Assembly (NCBI GenBank): GCA_951217055.1
Contig: OX578281.1
Coordinates: 13,982,447 to 14,046,446, forward strand
DNA from: Gerris lacustris
Taxonomy: Eukaryota > Arthropoda > Insecta > Hemiptera > Gerridae
DNA length: 64,000 nt
Reading direction: 5' to 3'
Notes under the pieces: generated by a model
What the model saw: only the letters and a program-made list of their open reading frames with translations
Database searches by the model: none
Told to the model about the DNA's origin: nothing
Position numbers and translations under genes: made by a program
In this document: positions 1-10,575 of the stretch, in pieces
Layout of the letters: each line of letters begins with the position of its first letter
Position numbering within the stretch: the first letter of the stretch is position 1

Positions 1-330
1 ATTTAGAGTGATCTCTAGTTCGTTCACTTAGTTAATAAGAATAATACAGTATCTTGTAGAATTGCTGATTGTCAAATTTAGAGTGATCTCTAGTTCGTTC
101 ACTTAGTTAATAAGAATAATACAGTATCTTGTAGAATTGCTGATTGTCAAATTTAGAGTGATCTCTAGTTCGTTCACTTAGTTAATAAGAATAATATAGT
201 ATCTTGTAGAATTACTGATTGTTAAATTAAGATTGATCTCTCGATCTTTTGTTTAGTTAATAAGAATAATATGGTGTCCTTTAAAATTACTGATTGTTAA
301 ATTTATATTGGCTCTAGCTCTTTCACTTAG
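1..330. repeat. 75-bp tandem repeat array, cut by window edge
   Basis: Units starting ATTTAGAGTGATCTCTAG recur at 1, 76 and 151 with a period of 75 bp. The first two are identical and the third nearly so. Two further units to about 330 are increasingly diverged. The array probably continues to the left outside the window. It has no coding capacity. Confidence 0.95.
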
Positions 331-785
331 TTAGTTTATTTAAATTCTAATTTAAATTTTAACCACGATTATTCTATCAGGAGTTAAACGATTCTAGAAT
401 ATATCCGTCAATATCGATAGAATGTCGTGGCACTGGGTAGTGGAGTTAACTATGTTAACTTAACATGGTTATCATTGTTGTTAAGTAATGAAGCTAATTA
501 TGATATTAAATCTTGTTATGCTGAAGAGACAGTAGATTATGACTGTTTTGGCTGGTGATGGGGGGGGGGGGGGGGTTATAGTGAAAACCTAGTTCAACTC
601 TTCTTACCCGCCTTAAACAATTCAGTTAGAAGATAAATAATATAAGTAAAGCTTACTTAAAAGATATGAGAAAAGAAAAATAAAAAAAAAAACTTTAGCT
701 AAAATCCAGATCTGGATTTTGGTAGATGATTATTAGATATATTTATATAATAAATTCCACTCTTTTAAATCAAAACTAGAACTAT
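331..785. other. AT-rich non-coding stretch with a G16 run
   Basis: No gene or recognised repeat was found here. A run of 16 G lies at 560-575, unusual in such AT-rich DNA. Confidence 0.6.
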
Positions 786-999
786 ATGTATCACACGAAC
801 GGACTCGACAGGAATCGAGGGTCGGGATCTCCCGACGGACGGGTGGTTGGTCGTCTGGACCCCCCCCCCCCCCACCTGACCGTCGGGTCCGGCAGTTTTA
901 GTCCGTCGACAAGCCTACAGACACGCTCCGACTGTCGAGACCTACCCCGTTCGCCCAAACGGTCGGGTGGTCGAGTCGGGTCATGTGTAGGGCCTTTAA
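786..999 (-). mobile_element. Harbinger-like MITE copy (same family as 58334-58577)
   Basis: This GC-rich island matches the reverse complement of the MITE at 58334-58577. Shared blocks are GGGTCATGTGTAGGGCC at its right end, the TCGACAGGAATCGA block, and CGTCGGGTCCGGCAG in the middle. The end at 996 is followed by TAA, the expected target-site trinucleotide. The other end, near 786, lacks the outer ~50 bp seen in the second copy. A run of 14 C occupies 860-873. An open frame here is only a by-product of GC content. Confidence 0.75.
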
Positions 1000-2535
1000 A
1001 TTAATTCCAATAAAAATTAATGTTTGTTTTAATTCGTAGATCTTTAAATTATAATAAAAACTTATCTAAATAAAGAGGAACAATTTTTTCAATGCTAAAC
1101 AATGACAATGAAATGATTATATTAAACTACATATTTTTGTTTAATAACTCTAAATTATTATGGAATAATATAAAGAATAAGTTTCCTCTCTATTTATTTT
1201 TATAGAAAACAAAGGTTAAATCAGGCCCGACAGAAGTTTTTATCCTGCACGCCGCGCCGCAAAAGAAGTTATCAAATGAACTTAAACGATGCAAAGTTAT
1301 ACTCTTTCCATAATCAAATGCCATTTCAACCATAACACGATTCTAATAAGGTTGTTGTTTTGGCTGATATAGATAGTGCTTATACGCATATTTCCTACCA
1401 TTTTGGATAGGATGGCTGAGTGTTGCTTACTTCATCCTGCCCACATCTACCAGATCCTATCCAGATCCTATCCAGCTTTTAACTAAAAAAAAGTTGGTGA
1501 ACCCTATGTTAAATCATACGGTGTTATTTTTCACCAATAGAAAAATATGTTTAGAAAATGCATACTGTAGAAGAAAATATATCAGATTGATTAAAATACA
1601 GAGCGCATATATTGACTTCATTGTTATGCAAGCTATATTAAATAAGGTCAGTTCCAAGAGTTCAAACCTCATTCGTAGGGATAAGAACTTTGAACTTGAT
1701 TCGTTTTAGCATAGAAAGCCCGAAAACACCTCCTTTTTCTTGGTAATATATCTTACGGGATTATATATCCTTGAATTTAAAGGATTATTTTTATCTATTA
1801 TTAAGATTGGAATTGAATTTGGGAAGGGCACTTAAGTGTTTCGTGAACCTAAAAGATTAGAGTTATGAGATTACATTTTAGAAAATCGAACCACTTGCAT
1901 TTATTTATTTCGTTAGGTCTCCAAGGCATACCAGGTAAAATTGTCATTCAAATTGATTCATCAGTTTTAGAAATTAGAGTTTTAGGTTTAAATAAACAAA
2001 CATCATTACCTCTTGTCTTTACATTTAGTTAAGTCGTTAAGTCACCTAGTACATGGTATAGAAGTTTCATTCAAATCGGTCCAGTAGTTTTGAAGATGTA
2101 CGACATGGTTAAATTAGGTAGCACCCACATACAAATAAACTATCACCCTTACCACTTTACTTAAGATTTATCGTTAAGTCACTGAGGCATAAATGATTAA
2201 AATGTTATTCAAATCGGTTCAGTAGTTTTAAAGATTAGCGCCCACGTACAAATAAACGAACACCCTTACCACCTTTCTTTACATTTATCGTTGTCACCGA
2301 AGCACAAATTATAGAAGTTTCATTTAAGGTTCAGTAGTTTTGTTTCAGGAAAGAACATGACAATAGACAAAGTGAAGCTTCTTTAACGAAGTATTAAAGT
2401 TTGTGAATATTCTCTAGCGTGTTATTGCTCAATAAGTAAATATTTTAGCTCAGATTTAATGTATGTTTTCCTAGACGCGACTACCGCGGAAGACTCCCTC
2501 TTCCACGGTCTTGTAAAAGACCGAAGTTTAGAGTT
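1000..2535. other. AT-rich non-coding stretch
   Basis: No protein similarity was recognised. Between 1900 and 2345 a loose motif around TTCATTCAAATCGGTCAGTAGTTTTGAAGAT recurs four times (near 1945, 2065, 2205 and 2315). This suggests decayed tandem or interspersed repeat units. Confidence 0.5.
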
Positions 2536-2735
2536 TTAGTAGTGAAATATGTCCTCATTAACCCAATATTATAATGGATCGATACATTACATGACGGTGG
2601 ATCGACCACTTCATTCACTTACTCGATATAAGCATAAATGTCTCGATATAAATAAAGTCTTACCTCTGTATTATTCAAACCATCACTTGTAACGGAAGCT
2701 GAAGAATGACCACATCATTCTGAAGAACAATTTTT
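2536..2735 (-). repeat. Interspersed repeat shared with 9107-9323
   Basis: This segment repeats at 9107-9323 in the same orientation. Shared blocks include GTGAAATATGTCCTCATTAA and GATCGACCACTTCATTCAC. Its distal part, GTAACGGAAGCT...CATTCTGAAGAAC, belongs to the hairpin end of family A in minus orientation. It therefore looks like a variant or chimeric family A copy. Confidence 0.75.
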
Positions 2736-3084
2736 TTTAATTTATTAGAAAATTGCAAATACATAATTTTACATGTTATAAGCAATATTGATATGTATTT
2801 TACAATGACTTGAGTGACATGAAGTGAGGAACTGTCCATTAACAGTACTCACAGATACTGGCTTGAATTAATACAATTGATACAACATATGTTTAGAAGT
2901 TAAGAATTGTTTAATAAATCACGGGGCCACTGCCTCTTTAGACGTCGAGGAGGATTTCCAGGAATGAATGGTAATGACAGGTTGTGAATTAAAGGATTGG
3001 GGTGTTGGGATATGGAGTCGTGGAAGGATTTATAACGGGATATGGCTAGATCATGGACGAAGGGGACTTTAAGGTCGTTGTGAA

Positions 3085-3155
3085 GGGTGAAGTTAGAAAC
3101 ATAGAAAAGACGTTTCAGACATCAGGGGAAATTTTTGGTTCCGTGTCTGTTGGTC
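3085..3155 (-). repeat. Family A fragment
   Basis: The block around GTTTCAGACATCAGG and TTTTTGGTTCCGTGTCTGT matches the interior of family A copies at 19160-19200 and 42040-42080. Confidence 0.75.
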
Positions 3156-3185
3156 TGTTTAAGAGAGGTGAAAGGACAAAGTGTC

Positions 3186-3320
3186 ATGACAGGATGTGTA
3201 TCAGGAAGTGTACCAGAATGTGTATCAGAATTGTATCAAGATGTGTATCAGAATTGAATCAGGATGTGTATCAGAATTGTGTCAGGATGTGTATCAGAAT
3301 TGTATCAGGATGTAACATGG
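3186..3320. repeat. 23-bp minisatellite
   Basis: About six units of the form AGGATGTGTATCAGAATTGT plus three bases follow each other with a 23-bp period. A short open frame across it (3053-3349) is a product of the repeat and is not annotated as a gene. Confidence 0.85.
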
Positions 3321-3748
3321 AATGTACAACATCAGGTCAATTAAAATAATTGTATTTTACTACGTATTCTTTAAATTTGTTTTAAGCATTTTAGGATAAA
3401 TTGATAAAGATTATTACATTAATTTATATATTTCAGTTAAAATTAGCAAAATTCAATTCCATGACATAATTAACTACTCTGTAATAATTGTGAGAATGAG
3501 ATACAATTCTGAATTTGAGAGAAAGCAGTTGTTCGTTTGTTGTACAAAGGCGAAAGACAGAGGTAATAAAGTACAGCGAAGGAGAGCAAGCATATGTTAT
3601 CTCCAGTGCCACATTAAATATTACGGTTTTCAAGTGACACCTACCAAAGCCAGATCTATAAATCAGATAGAAGAGCGTTTAGTTGAAGTTAAGCGGTATA
3701 AACTAAATGTTCACATGTGATCTGTTTTATTTGTCCCTTTTGTATTTC

Positions 3749-3956
3749 ATTCGTTGAATTTTGTGGGTCGTTTAAGGGTTGTGAAAAAAGTTTCGTCTTT
3801 ATATTATGTCTTTATATACCATAAAAATGTAGAAATGATGTTTTCAGGCACGTCTATGCCTCGGAGAGGGGCGAAATATAGCCAATTATTGACGATGATA
3901 ATATAAAGACGAAACTTTTTTCACAACCCTTAAACGACCCACAAAATTCAACGAAT
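3749..3956. mobile_element. 208-bp inverted-repeat element with 59-bp perfect arms
   Basis: Positions 3749-3807 are the exact reverse complement of 3898-3956, a 59-bp arm beginning ATTCGTTGAATTTTGTGGG. The 90-bp centre is unique here. An 11-bp direct repeat, TAAATGTTCAC, lies at 3704-3714 and 3956-3966 and could mark a larger insertion. The superfamily is not identified. Confidence 0.9.
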
Positions 3957-3966
3957 AAATGTTCAC

Positions 3967-4469
3967 GTAGATAAAGAACGTCCAGGATCCTATTCCATTT
4001 ACAGGATAAAGTTGTTTATAGTTAATGTTTCTAAACGAATTGTGTTTTTGAAATAATAAATGTTTGCAGTGGATTACAAAATATTCGGTTCTTGAAACTA
4101 TAAGTAAATTATTATTTACTACATAAAATGCATGCTTAGTGTACCAGACATTTTCTTTTGTAACCCTATAATGCAGTAATTCATATTCTGCAACGCAGTA
4201 AAATTGATAGTTAATGTATAAGGATGCAGTAATCTTAATTAATATTTACTTTTACTATTTTTCGATAGAACGGCAGGCCTCAGAGAATTCTGGCCTGCTT
4301 GACAAGATCTTTCCATTCTTCTAAGTCCAGGGCTCTTCAACGTCGTCCGCGGACCTCCACATTCTTCAAGTTGTCTTCCATACCTTACAACCATCTGTAC
4401 TTTAGTCTTCTGCTTCCGCCCGGCATATCTTACAATATTTGTTGGTACAATTGGCATATTGCAAGCAAG
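3967..4469. other. Non-coding stretch before the 61-bp satellite
   Basis: AT-rich up to about 4260, then a more GC-rich leader into the satellite. No gene was recognised. Confidence 0.5.
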
Positions 4470-5338
4470 GTGCCAGCCGACGGTTTGAGGTCATAGTCTA
4501 CATGAGCTTTCGAAGCTTTCTCATAGATATCCGTCAGCCGGCGGTGTATGGTAGCTGTCTACATGAGCTTTAGAAGCTTTCTCATAGGTATCCGTCAGCC
4601 GACGGTGAAAGGTCATTGTCTATATGAGCTTTCGAAGCTTTCTCATAGGTATCCGTCAGCCGACGGTGTAAGGTCATTGTCTATATGAGCTTTCGAAGCT
4701 TTCTCATAGATATCCGTCAGCCGACGGTGTAAGGTCATTGTCTACATGAGCTTTCGAAGCTTTCTCATAGATATCCGTCAGCCGACGGTGTAAGGTCATA
4801 GTCTACATGAGCTTTCGAAGCTTTCTCATAGATATCCGTCAGCCGGCGGTGTATGGTAGCTGTCTACATGAGCTTTAGAAGCTTTCTCATAGGTATCCGT
4901 CAGCCGACGGTGAAAGGTCATTGTCTATATGAGCTTTCGAAGCTTTCTCATAGGTATCCGTCAGCCGACGGTGTAAGGTCATTGTCTATATGAGCTTTCG
5001 AAGCTTTCTCATAGATATCCGTCAGCCGACGGTGTAAGGTCATTGTCTACAAGAGCTTTCGAAGCTTTCTCATAGGTATCCGTCAGCCGACGGTGTAAGG
5101 TCATTGTCTACATGAGCTTTCGAAGCTTTCTCATAGATAACCGTCAGCCGACGGTGTAAGATCATTGTCTACAAGAGCTTTCGAAGCTTTCTCATAGGTA
5201 TTCGTCAGCCGACGGTGTAAGGTCATTGTCTACAAGAGCTTTCGAAGCTTTCTCATAGGTATTCGTCAGCCGACGGTGTAAGGTCATTGTCTACATGAGC
5301 TTTCGAAGCTTTCTCATAGATATCCGTCAGCCGACGCA
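4470..5338. repeat. 61-bp satellite, ~14 units with 305-bp higher-order repeat
   Basis: Units of 61 bp carry CATGAGCTTTCGAAGC, CTCATAGATATCCGTC and AGCCGACGGTGTAAGG in order. Each unit holds a small perfect hairpin, CCGTC-AGCC-GACGG, and a near-palindrome around TTCGAA. Variant units recur five units later: GGCGGTGTATGGTAGCTG at ~4540 and ~4845, GCTTTAGAAG at ~4570 and ~4875. This gives a 5 x 61 = 305-bp higher-order period. There is no CRISPR-like spacer diversity. Confidence 0.95.
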
Positions 5339-5401
5339 GTAATCTAACTCGAGTTGGATTTGGTTATTACCTTGATGTTAGTATTGTAAAGCATAAACGA
5401 A

Positions 5402-5968
5402 CACACAAAATATGCGCATAAACGGCACATAGCTTCCTTGCATTCTATCGCGTACTTCGTACTTTACTGATTTTATGCTTTCACAAGTTATTATTGTCTA
5501 ATTTGTTTAATTGTATCCCCCGTTTTTTTAATCTGTCAAAATTGTTTTGTTTTTTTACATGTATTTAAGTATAAATTAAGCAAAAGTTAAATCTGGGGAT
5601 ATCTGCGGGTTACTTTCGATAAACTATAAAAGTTTACATATAAGTACTTTTAAAGCTATAGTTGGAAATAAATGTAATTTAGTGCGCAAGTGGAAGATAA
5701 ACAAATGGGCATAGAAGGTTGACACTTATATGGAACCAACAAAGAGCAAATTATGACCTACCATCCATATTTCATTAAAATCGGAAGTGTAGTTTTTATG
5801 ATTATGTTCGCAAAAATTGAGCGACAGACAGACACGGAACCAAAATTGCTCCCTGAAGTCTGAAACGGATTTCTGTCTTGGAATTTTTGCTATCGGAGGC
5901 ATAAATAATGTTCGTTCTTCAGAACGATCTCATGGCTTTTGTTACCTTCGGTTAGCTCGGAAGCAAAA
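5402..5968 (+). repeat. Family A interspersed repeat, near full-length copy
   Basis: Runs from GGCACATAGCTTCCTTGC through GATATCTGCGGGTTACTTTC, GGTTGACACTTATATGGAAC and ACAGACACGGAACCAAAA to TTAGCTCGGAAGCAAAAT. The same order recurs in about ten places in this window, sometimes on the other strand. There is no long ORF and no long terminal inverted repeat. The distal end can fold as a hairpin. The class is unknown; it could be a non-autonomous DNA element or a Helitron-like element. Confidence 0.85.
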
Positions 5969-6817
5969 TAAAAATTGCAGAATTTTCCAGTTGGTTTGGG
6001 GTAATATCCGACCAACCGCGAGTCTCTATGAGATCTAGAAGTACCCAAACATTTAGATCAGTGAATCAGTGGGTTTTGTTACTTTATATATTAGAAGATA
6101 TTTAAACATCTATCTCTTCAATTAGTTATTTAATTGTACTATAACTACTATGACCATTAAGATAGAATAATGTGTTATTGATATTTGAGGTGTTAACTCA
6201 ATTAGAAAATAGTAACCACCAATCAAAAAAGTAACGAGTATGAAAACTACTGCGTATATAAACGCACAAAGTTTTAATATTGCAATACAGATGTTCCAAT
6301 TAATTTAGTAATCTATGGTGATATTCCCATAGATTAAACCTACATACACACGTTAGAACAATTGAATTACTAATGTAGCTAAATCAAATATTATATTAAC
6401 GAATGCTAATTACTCGAATTAAATCTATGTTTAATATTCACTGATGTGAATGTATAAAGGTCAAATAAATAGTTTTATAATAATACAATTTAAATGGTAT
6501 AAAACAGAGATATATTTTGAAATTTTGTTTAAGTTAATTATTTCGATCAATTACCGTCGTTTCTGAAATGAATATGATTCAATACGCTGTCATATTAGAA
6601 AAAATAAATTAATCATACTCGATCATAATTTTTGACTTTTTATAAGAGGGTTGTGCAAAAGTTATTTTACCTTAAAAAAAGGAGTTACATAAATATAAAA
6701 TAAACAAAATTCTCTTAACGTCTAGATTAAAATAAGAACATCACTATAAGAAGCTACAATACGAAAATATAATGATGCAAAATTCAAATTCACAAAAAAG
6801 AGATATTTCCAACCATT
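5969..6817. other. AT-rich non-coding stretch
   Basis: No gene or clear repeat was recognised between two family A copies. Confidence 0.5.
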
Positions 6818-7183
6818 CTTATTTCATAAAAATAAGATGGGTAATTTTGATGATATTGGTGGAAATAAATGTATATTTTTGAGCATGTGGAAGAAAAACG
6901 AGTGAGCAGAAGGTTGGCATTTATATTGAACTAACAATGGGCTAATTATGACTTACCATCGAAATTTCATTAAAATCGAACTAGTACCCTTATTTTATAT
7001 TAAAAATTTTGTTTTTAAGGGTTCAAAAAAAAAAATGAGCTACAGACACGGAACCAAAAATGTTCCTTGAAGTATGAAACGGATTTATGTCATGGAATTT
7101 TTGAAAACGGAGACAAAAAAGAAGTTCATTCTACAGAACGATCCCATAGCTTCCATTACCTTCGGTAAGCTCGGAAGCAAAAT
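6818..7183 (+). repeat. Family A copy, 5'-truncated
   Basis: Matches the distal two thirds of 5402-5968, ending GGTAAGCTCGGAAGCAAAAT. The terminal hairpin is intact at 7149-7178: GCTTCC and TTACC pair with GGTAA and GGAAGC. Confidence 0.85.
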
Positions 7184-7189
7184 GAAATT

Positions 7190-7277
7190 AATTAGATAAT
7201 AATGGTTCGTAAAAGCATGACATCATTTGAGTACGTTATAAAAACGCAAGGAAGCTATGTGCCACACTAATTGGCAG
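7190..7277 (-). repeat. Family A head fragment, inverted against the previous copy
   Basis: GGAAGCTATGTGCCACACTA followed by ATTGGCAGATTA is the reverse complement of the family A head. With 6818-7183 it forms a tail-to-tail inverted pair, like the pair at 40.8-47 kb. Confidence 0.8.
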
Positions 7278-7365
7278 ATTACTTTAGGTATTCTATAAAA
7301 CATTTTCTTAATTCAATTTTAAGTTTTTGGTAGTTTTCATACTACGCAAAGTTTAAATTATTACT

Positions 7366-7955
7366 ACGTTTTTATTAGCTTGCATTCTTGTTTGTTTGTT
7401 TGTTTGTTTGTTTGTCCGGTACAAATCTGGCAATCGATTTCTAACTAACTTCCCGAATAGCTAGACATTTGAAACTTTTAGCATAGCTCAGAACACGATG
7501 ACAATGCATTATTTTAATACTTTTAGCCATCTTTCATCAGAATTTAATTAGTTTTCAGCAAATTTTGCTGTGCGGAAAGTTAGTTCGTAAAAAATCCGCC
7601 AGTTATTTTATTTGTTTTGCCATATCCAATATTTACGCTATCTTCATTTTGACGAGTCTCAAATTTGTGATAGATAAACATTGAATGACAGCAAAACAGG
7701 AAATATCGATTATATTATTAATATTATTTCAAATATATTGATGGCATGCTTTAGATTTGGTGTTTTAACTTTTATAGGTTTAAGATCAGCTCTCCGGATG
7801 GTTGTCATTTATGTGAAGTAAATAAATTCGGAACTATTTTTTTTTTACTAACATTATACATTATATAACAATAACAATTATATTATCAACATTACATACG
7901 ATTCAACAGAAAATTTTAAAACGTAGTATATAAAAAGTTCTTTTTATCTTGAAAT
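7366..7955 (-). mobile_element. Family E repeat copy 1
   Basis: This ~590-bp repeat reads on the minus strand from AAGATAAAAAGTTC through ATATACTACGTTTTAAAATT, a central CATTCAATGTTTATC and GTCAAAATGAAGATAG to GCTAATAAAAACGTAGTA. Short inverted ends TACTACGTTTT are visible. It sits inside the tail of the composite tRNA-derived element. It provides the unoccupied version of the site where the LOA element inserted in the 28-kb copy. A (TTTG)n tract lies at 7389-7413. Confidence 0.8.
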
Positions 7956-8014
7956 TATTTTAATTTAAATCAAATTATAATTATTATTTACTACGGGAAA
8001 CAGTGAAAAATACA

Positions 8015-8091
8015 CTCCCGCGCCGGGATTTGAAACACGGGTCTCCTGTATTTCCAGTACAGATGCTCTGGCCAACTAAGCTACGCAGGAG
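8015..8091 (-). repeat. tRNA-like head of the composite element (locus 1)
   Basis: Read on minus, CTCCTGC pairs with GCGGGAG as an acceptor stem. TAGCTTAGTTGGCCAGAGC fits an RNA polymerase III A box. CTGTA-CTGGAAA-TACAG forms an anticodon arm with GGA in the anticodon position, and GTTTCAAATCC is a B-box-like T loop. The T stem is imperfect, and variants recur at 36925-36999 and 61055-61135 inside a repeat. It is therefore a SINE-type head and not a working tRNA gene. Confidence 0.8.
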
Positions 8092-8305
8092 AATGATTTT
8101 TAACTGCCGTAATCGATAACTAGTCCCGAATCCAAGCTTTCAATATTCATATACATTTAGGCAGTCAATATTTATGACATTAGAACTAAACCAAGAATTA
8201 ACGCTTATAATTATAAAGTACTCAATTAGTACCTGTACCTTGTACAATCAATTCGAAATTCAATTTTAAGTTTTTGGTAGTTTTCATACTACGGAAAGTT
8301 TAAAT

Positions 8306-8457
8306 TTTAATTTAAATCAAACTATAATTATTATTTACTACGGGAAACAGACAGTGAAAAATACAGGAGACCCGTGGTTCAAATCCCGGCGCGGGAGTGT
8401 ATTTTTCACTGTCTGTTTCCCGTAGTAAATAATATTTATAATTTGATTTAAATTAAA
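8306..8457. repeat. 60-bp inverted arms around a tRNA 3' half
   Basis: Arms 8306-8365 and 8398-8457 are reverse complements at 58 of 60 positions. They enclose 32 bases (8366-8397) equal to the 3' half of the tRNA-like head. Each arm is the tail of the tRNA-derived unit, CCCGTAGTAAATAAT...TTTAAATTAAA. Confidence 0.9.
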
Positions 8458-9106
8458 CATTTTCTTTTATAATGCCCTTTTATGAAAAGGGTACATTTTA
8501 TAAAAGGTGATTATAAAGAAAGCCGATAAAGACTATTATAAACATAATTAGTAAACGGTTAACGTCACAGCATAATAGTTGCTGTAAGGTTAAAAATATA
8601 TTATAAATGCAAAAAGACTAACGTAAGCTTGTATTTATTATTGAATTTTTTTAGACAAACTGCAATTACATAAGGCAAAAAAGGACGACGAAACAATAAT
8701 TTCACAAGACAAAGTTGAAGGTATAATCATACTTAAAAGTTCTAAAATAATGTTTAATAGCTCTTAAATAATAAAAAAGGTATGAATTTATTTGCTTTTG
8801 AACTAAAATATCAACCACGCAATGTTTTGAAATGGTATGACGTTACTTTACTGTGGTTATATATTTAACTAAATGGATATATCTGAACAATGTACTTGCC
8901 ATTTAAGAAACTCAAAATACAAATTACCTATTACTGATCATCATTTATTAAATTAGAGGCAATTTATGTAATTTGTTTTTGTTTTTATAAAAAAAATAAT
9001 AAAAAAATGAGCATGCAACCCTATGAATAGATACTAGATACTTATATAATTAATTAATCACCCTAATAAACTTCTTATGAATTAGTTAACGCTGTTATAT
9101 TAATAG
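8458..9106. other. AT-rich non-coding stretch
   Basis: No gene or recognised repeat. Confidence 0.5.
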
Positions 9107-9323
9107 TGAAATATGTCCTCATTAACCCAATATTAGGGTAGATCGATGCATTATATGACCGTAAATCGACCACTTCATTCACCTACTCGATATATGCATA
9201 AATGTTAAAAGAAAGTTTTACCTTTTTATTATTCGAACTATCAAGGGTAACGGAAGCTATTTGATCGTTCTGAAGAACTAAACTATTTGATGTCTCCAAT
9301 TTCAAAAATTTCCAAGAAAGAAA
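9107..9323 (-). repeat. Variant family A copy (as at 2536-2735)
   Basis: Shares GTGAAATATGTCCTCATTAA and GATCGACCACTTCATTCAC with 2536-2735, then continues into the family A hairpin side: GTAACGGAAGCTATTTGATC, then CAAGAAAGAAATC. It stops where a MITE end begins at about 9326. Confidence 0.75.
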
Positions 9324-9325
9324 TC

Positions 9326-9351
9326 TTTCGCCCCCAGTGTGCACCTAGCCT
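9326..9351. mobile_element. Solo end of the 9509-9650 MITE family
   Basis: CGCCCCCAGTGTGCACCTAG matches the right terminus of the intact MITE 300 bp downstream. The rest of this copy is missing. Confidence 0.75.
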
Positions 9352-9508
9352 AAAAGCATAGCATCAATAAAGTTTACGAAATAGCTAGTGAGGTAGCTTT
9401 GTGCCACGCTAATTGGTAGCTTGATTATTTTGGTTTTAGTGAATTGGGACTTCGCTAACAACTCGGCAATGCTTTTTCTATCTCAGGTATTATTCTGAAA
9501 TTGACTTA

Positions 9509-9650
9509 GCCTAGGTGCACACTGGGGGCAAAACGTCTGCAGACTGTCTGCGGTGGCTGTCTCCGGGTGCAAAGAAATGTTGGATAGCGACATTTTTGTC
9601 GCCGGCGACAATCTTTTCCTGACTGATTTGCCCCCAGTGTGCGCCTAGCC
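9509..9650. mobile_element. 142-bp MITE, TTA target duplication
   Basis: Inverted ends TAGGTGCACACTGGGGGCAA and TTGCCCCCAGTGTGCGCCTA differ at one position. TTA flanks both sides (9506-9508 and 9651-9653). The TWA-type duplication suggests PIF/Harbinger. The interior holds CGGCGACA-type GC-rich palindromes. No ORF. Confidence 0.85.
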
Positions 9651-9653
9651 TTA

Positions 9654-10055
9654 ATTTCCATTCACTGGATGCTGCATACGGCTTTCAAATGAAAATATCC
9701 ATCTTACATGGTTCATTTCCACATACATATTTTACTTTCACGAAGAACTTTCCTATAGTTGATACCACAGTTTCTTAGTTCGACACCACGTTATACTTGG
9801 ACGTCTTTATCACCTTTTCTCTTGAGGTTTCCGATTTAGAACTTGTGGAATATACCCCAAGGATTACCTCAAAGTCCAAGGAGTGTACAATCCATTTAAA
9901 TTTCCTCAACTTCATTTCTGGTGCGCAATCTGACGTTGGTTATATTTAAGCCACACATTCCTAACAGTGAAGTTTTAAATGGTTATGATTTAGGAACTAG
10001 ACATAGGAACTACTTTTAAGAGAAAATAGAAAAGTATAAAAAGAGTTGTACTCTT
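9654..10055. other. Non-coding stretch
   Basis: No gene or recognised repeat. Confidence 0.4.
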
Positions 10056-10059
10056 TTAC

Positions 10060-10235
10060 CCTACCTGAATATTCATTCTTTTAACTGGGGTCACTTACTA
10101 TATTCTCTCAACGCCACCTTATCCCTTACTTTAAATCCTTTTTCTTTTCCTCTTAAATTTAGTTCCTACATCTAGTTCCTAAAAGCATAGCCTTTTCAAA
10201 CTTCACTATGTTTAACCCTATTTTTAACTATCACA
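10060..10235 (-). repeat. Interspersed repeat matching 16372-16555
   Basis: The reverse complement carries AGATGTAGGAACTAAATTTA, GGATTTAAAGTAAGGGATAA and GAATATTCAGGTAGGGTAAA. Diverged versions occur in the same order at 16372-16555. Confidence 0.8.
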
Positions 10236-10307
10236 CCATATTATCATTTTACACTTGAACTGAGGATTATAGTTTGTATTCATAGTCCAGTTGTGTACAA
10301 ATGGATA

Positions 10308-10575
10308 CGTTTTACCTCTGGGGGACAGAAGAAATTTTCATCATGAAAAATGTGACTATATTTAAACTGTGCAAGGAAGTTAGGATTTAACAGGAGGTCG
10401 ATAGGTTTTCATTTATAGTACAATATTTGGACGATAGGTTGGTCGAAGTTTCAATGAACGACATACAAAATGTGAAGCTCTTAAATATCGTGCCACGGAG
10501 TTAAAATATAATAGGAGGTAGATTGGTTTCCTCTTTTTTTCATTGTAGTATAACATTTCGCCGTTGAAGAGCTGA
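10308..10575 (+). repeat. Interspersed repeat with internal duplication, matches 24409-24690
   Basis: GGGACAGAAGAAATTTTC, AACAGGAGGTCGATAGG and AATATCGTGCCACGGAGTTA recur in order at 24409-24690. Within each copy a ~130-bp unit ending AGGAGGTCGAT is present twice in tandem. Confidence 0.8.

Larger units (their letters stand above)
7315..8457 (-). mobile_element. Composite tRNA-derived element, locus 1 (interrupted by family E)
   Basis: Read on the minus strand the order is: a partial tRNA-like unit flanked by inverted arms (8457-8306), an AT hairpin (8292-8277), a full tRNA-derived unit (about 8256-7960), a family E insertion (about 7955-7366), and a terminal hairpin (7345-7329). The head block GAATTGATTGTACAAGG, the tail ending TTTGATTTAAATTAAA and the hairpins all recur at 36.6-37.1 kb and 60.6-61.2 kb in the same order. 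Direct repeats at 7315-7365 and 8258-8308 are the two hairpin-bearing flanks of the full unit. Confidence 0.8.

Noticed and set aside
4470..5338. CRISPR-like array
   Set aside because: Units are contiguous 61-bp repeats without variable spacers, in eukaryotic DNA.
8015..8091. Functional tRNA gene (GGA anticodon)
   Set aside because: The T stem is mismatched, a serine tRNA would need a long variable arm, and the same unit recurs inside a repeat at two other loci.
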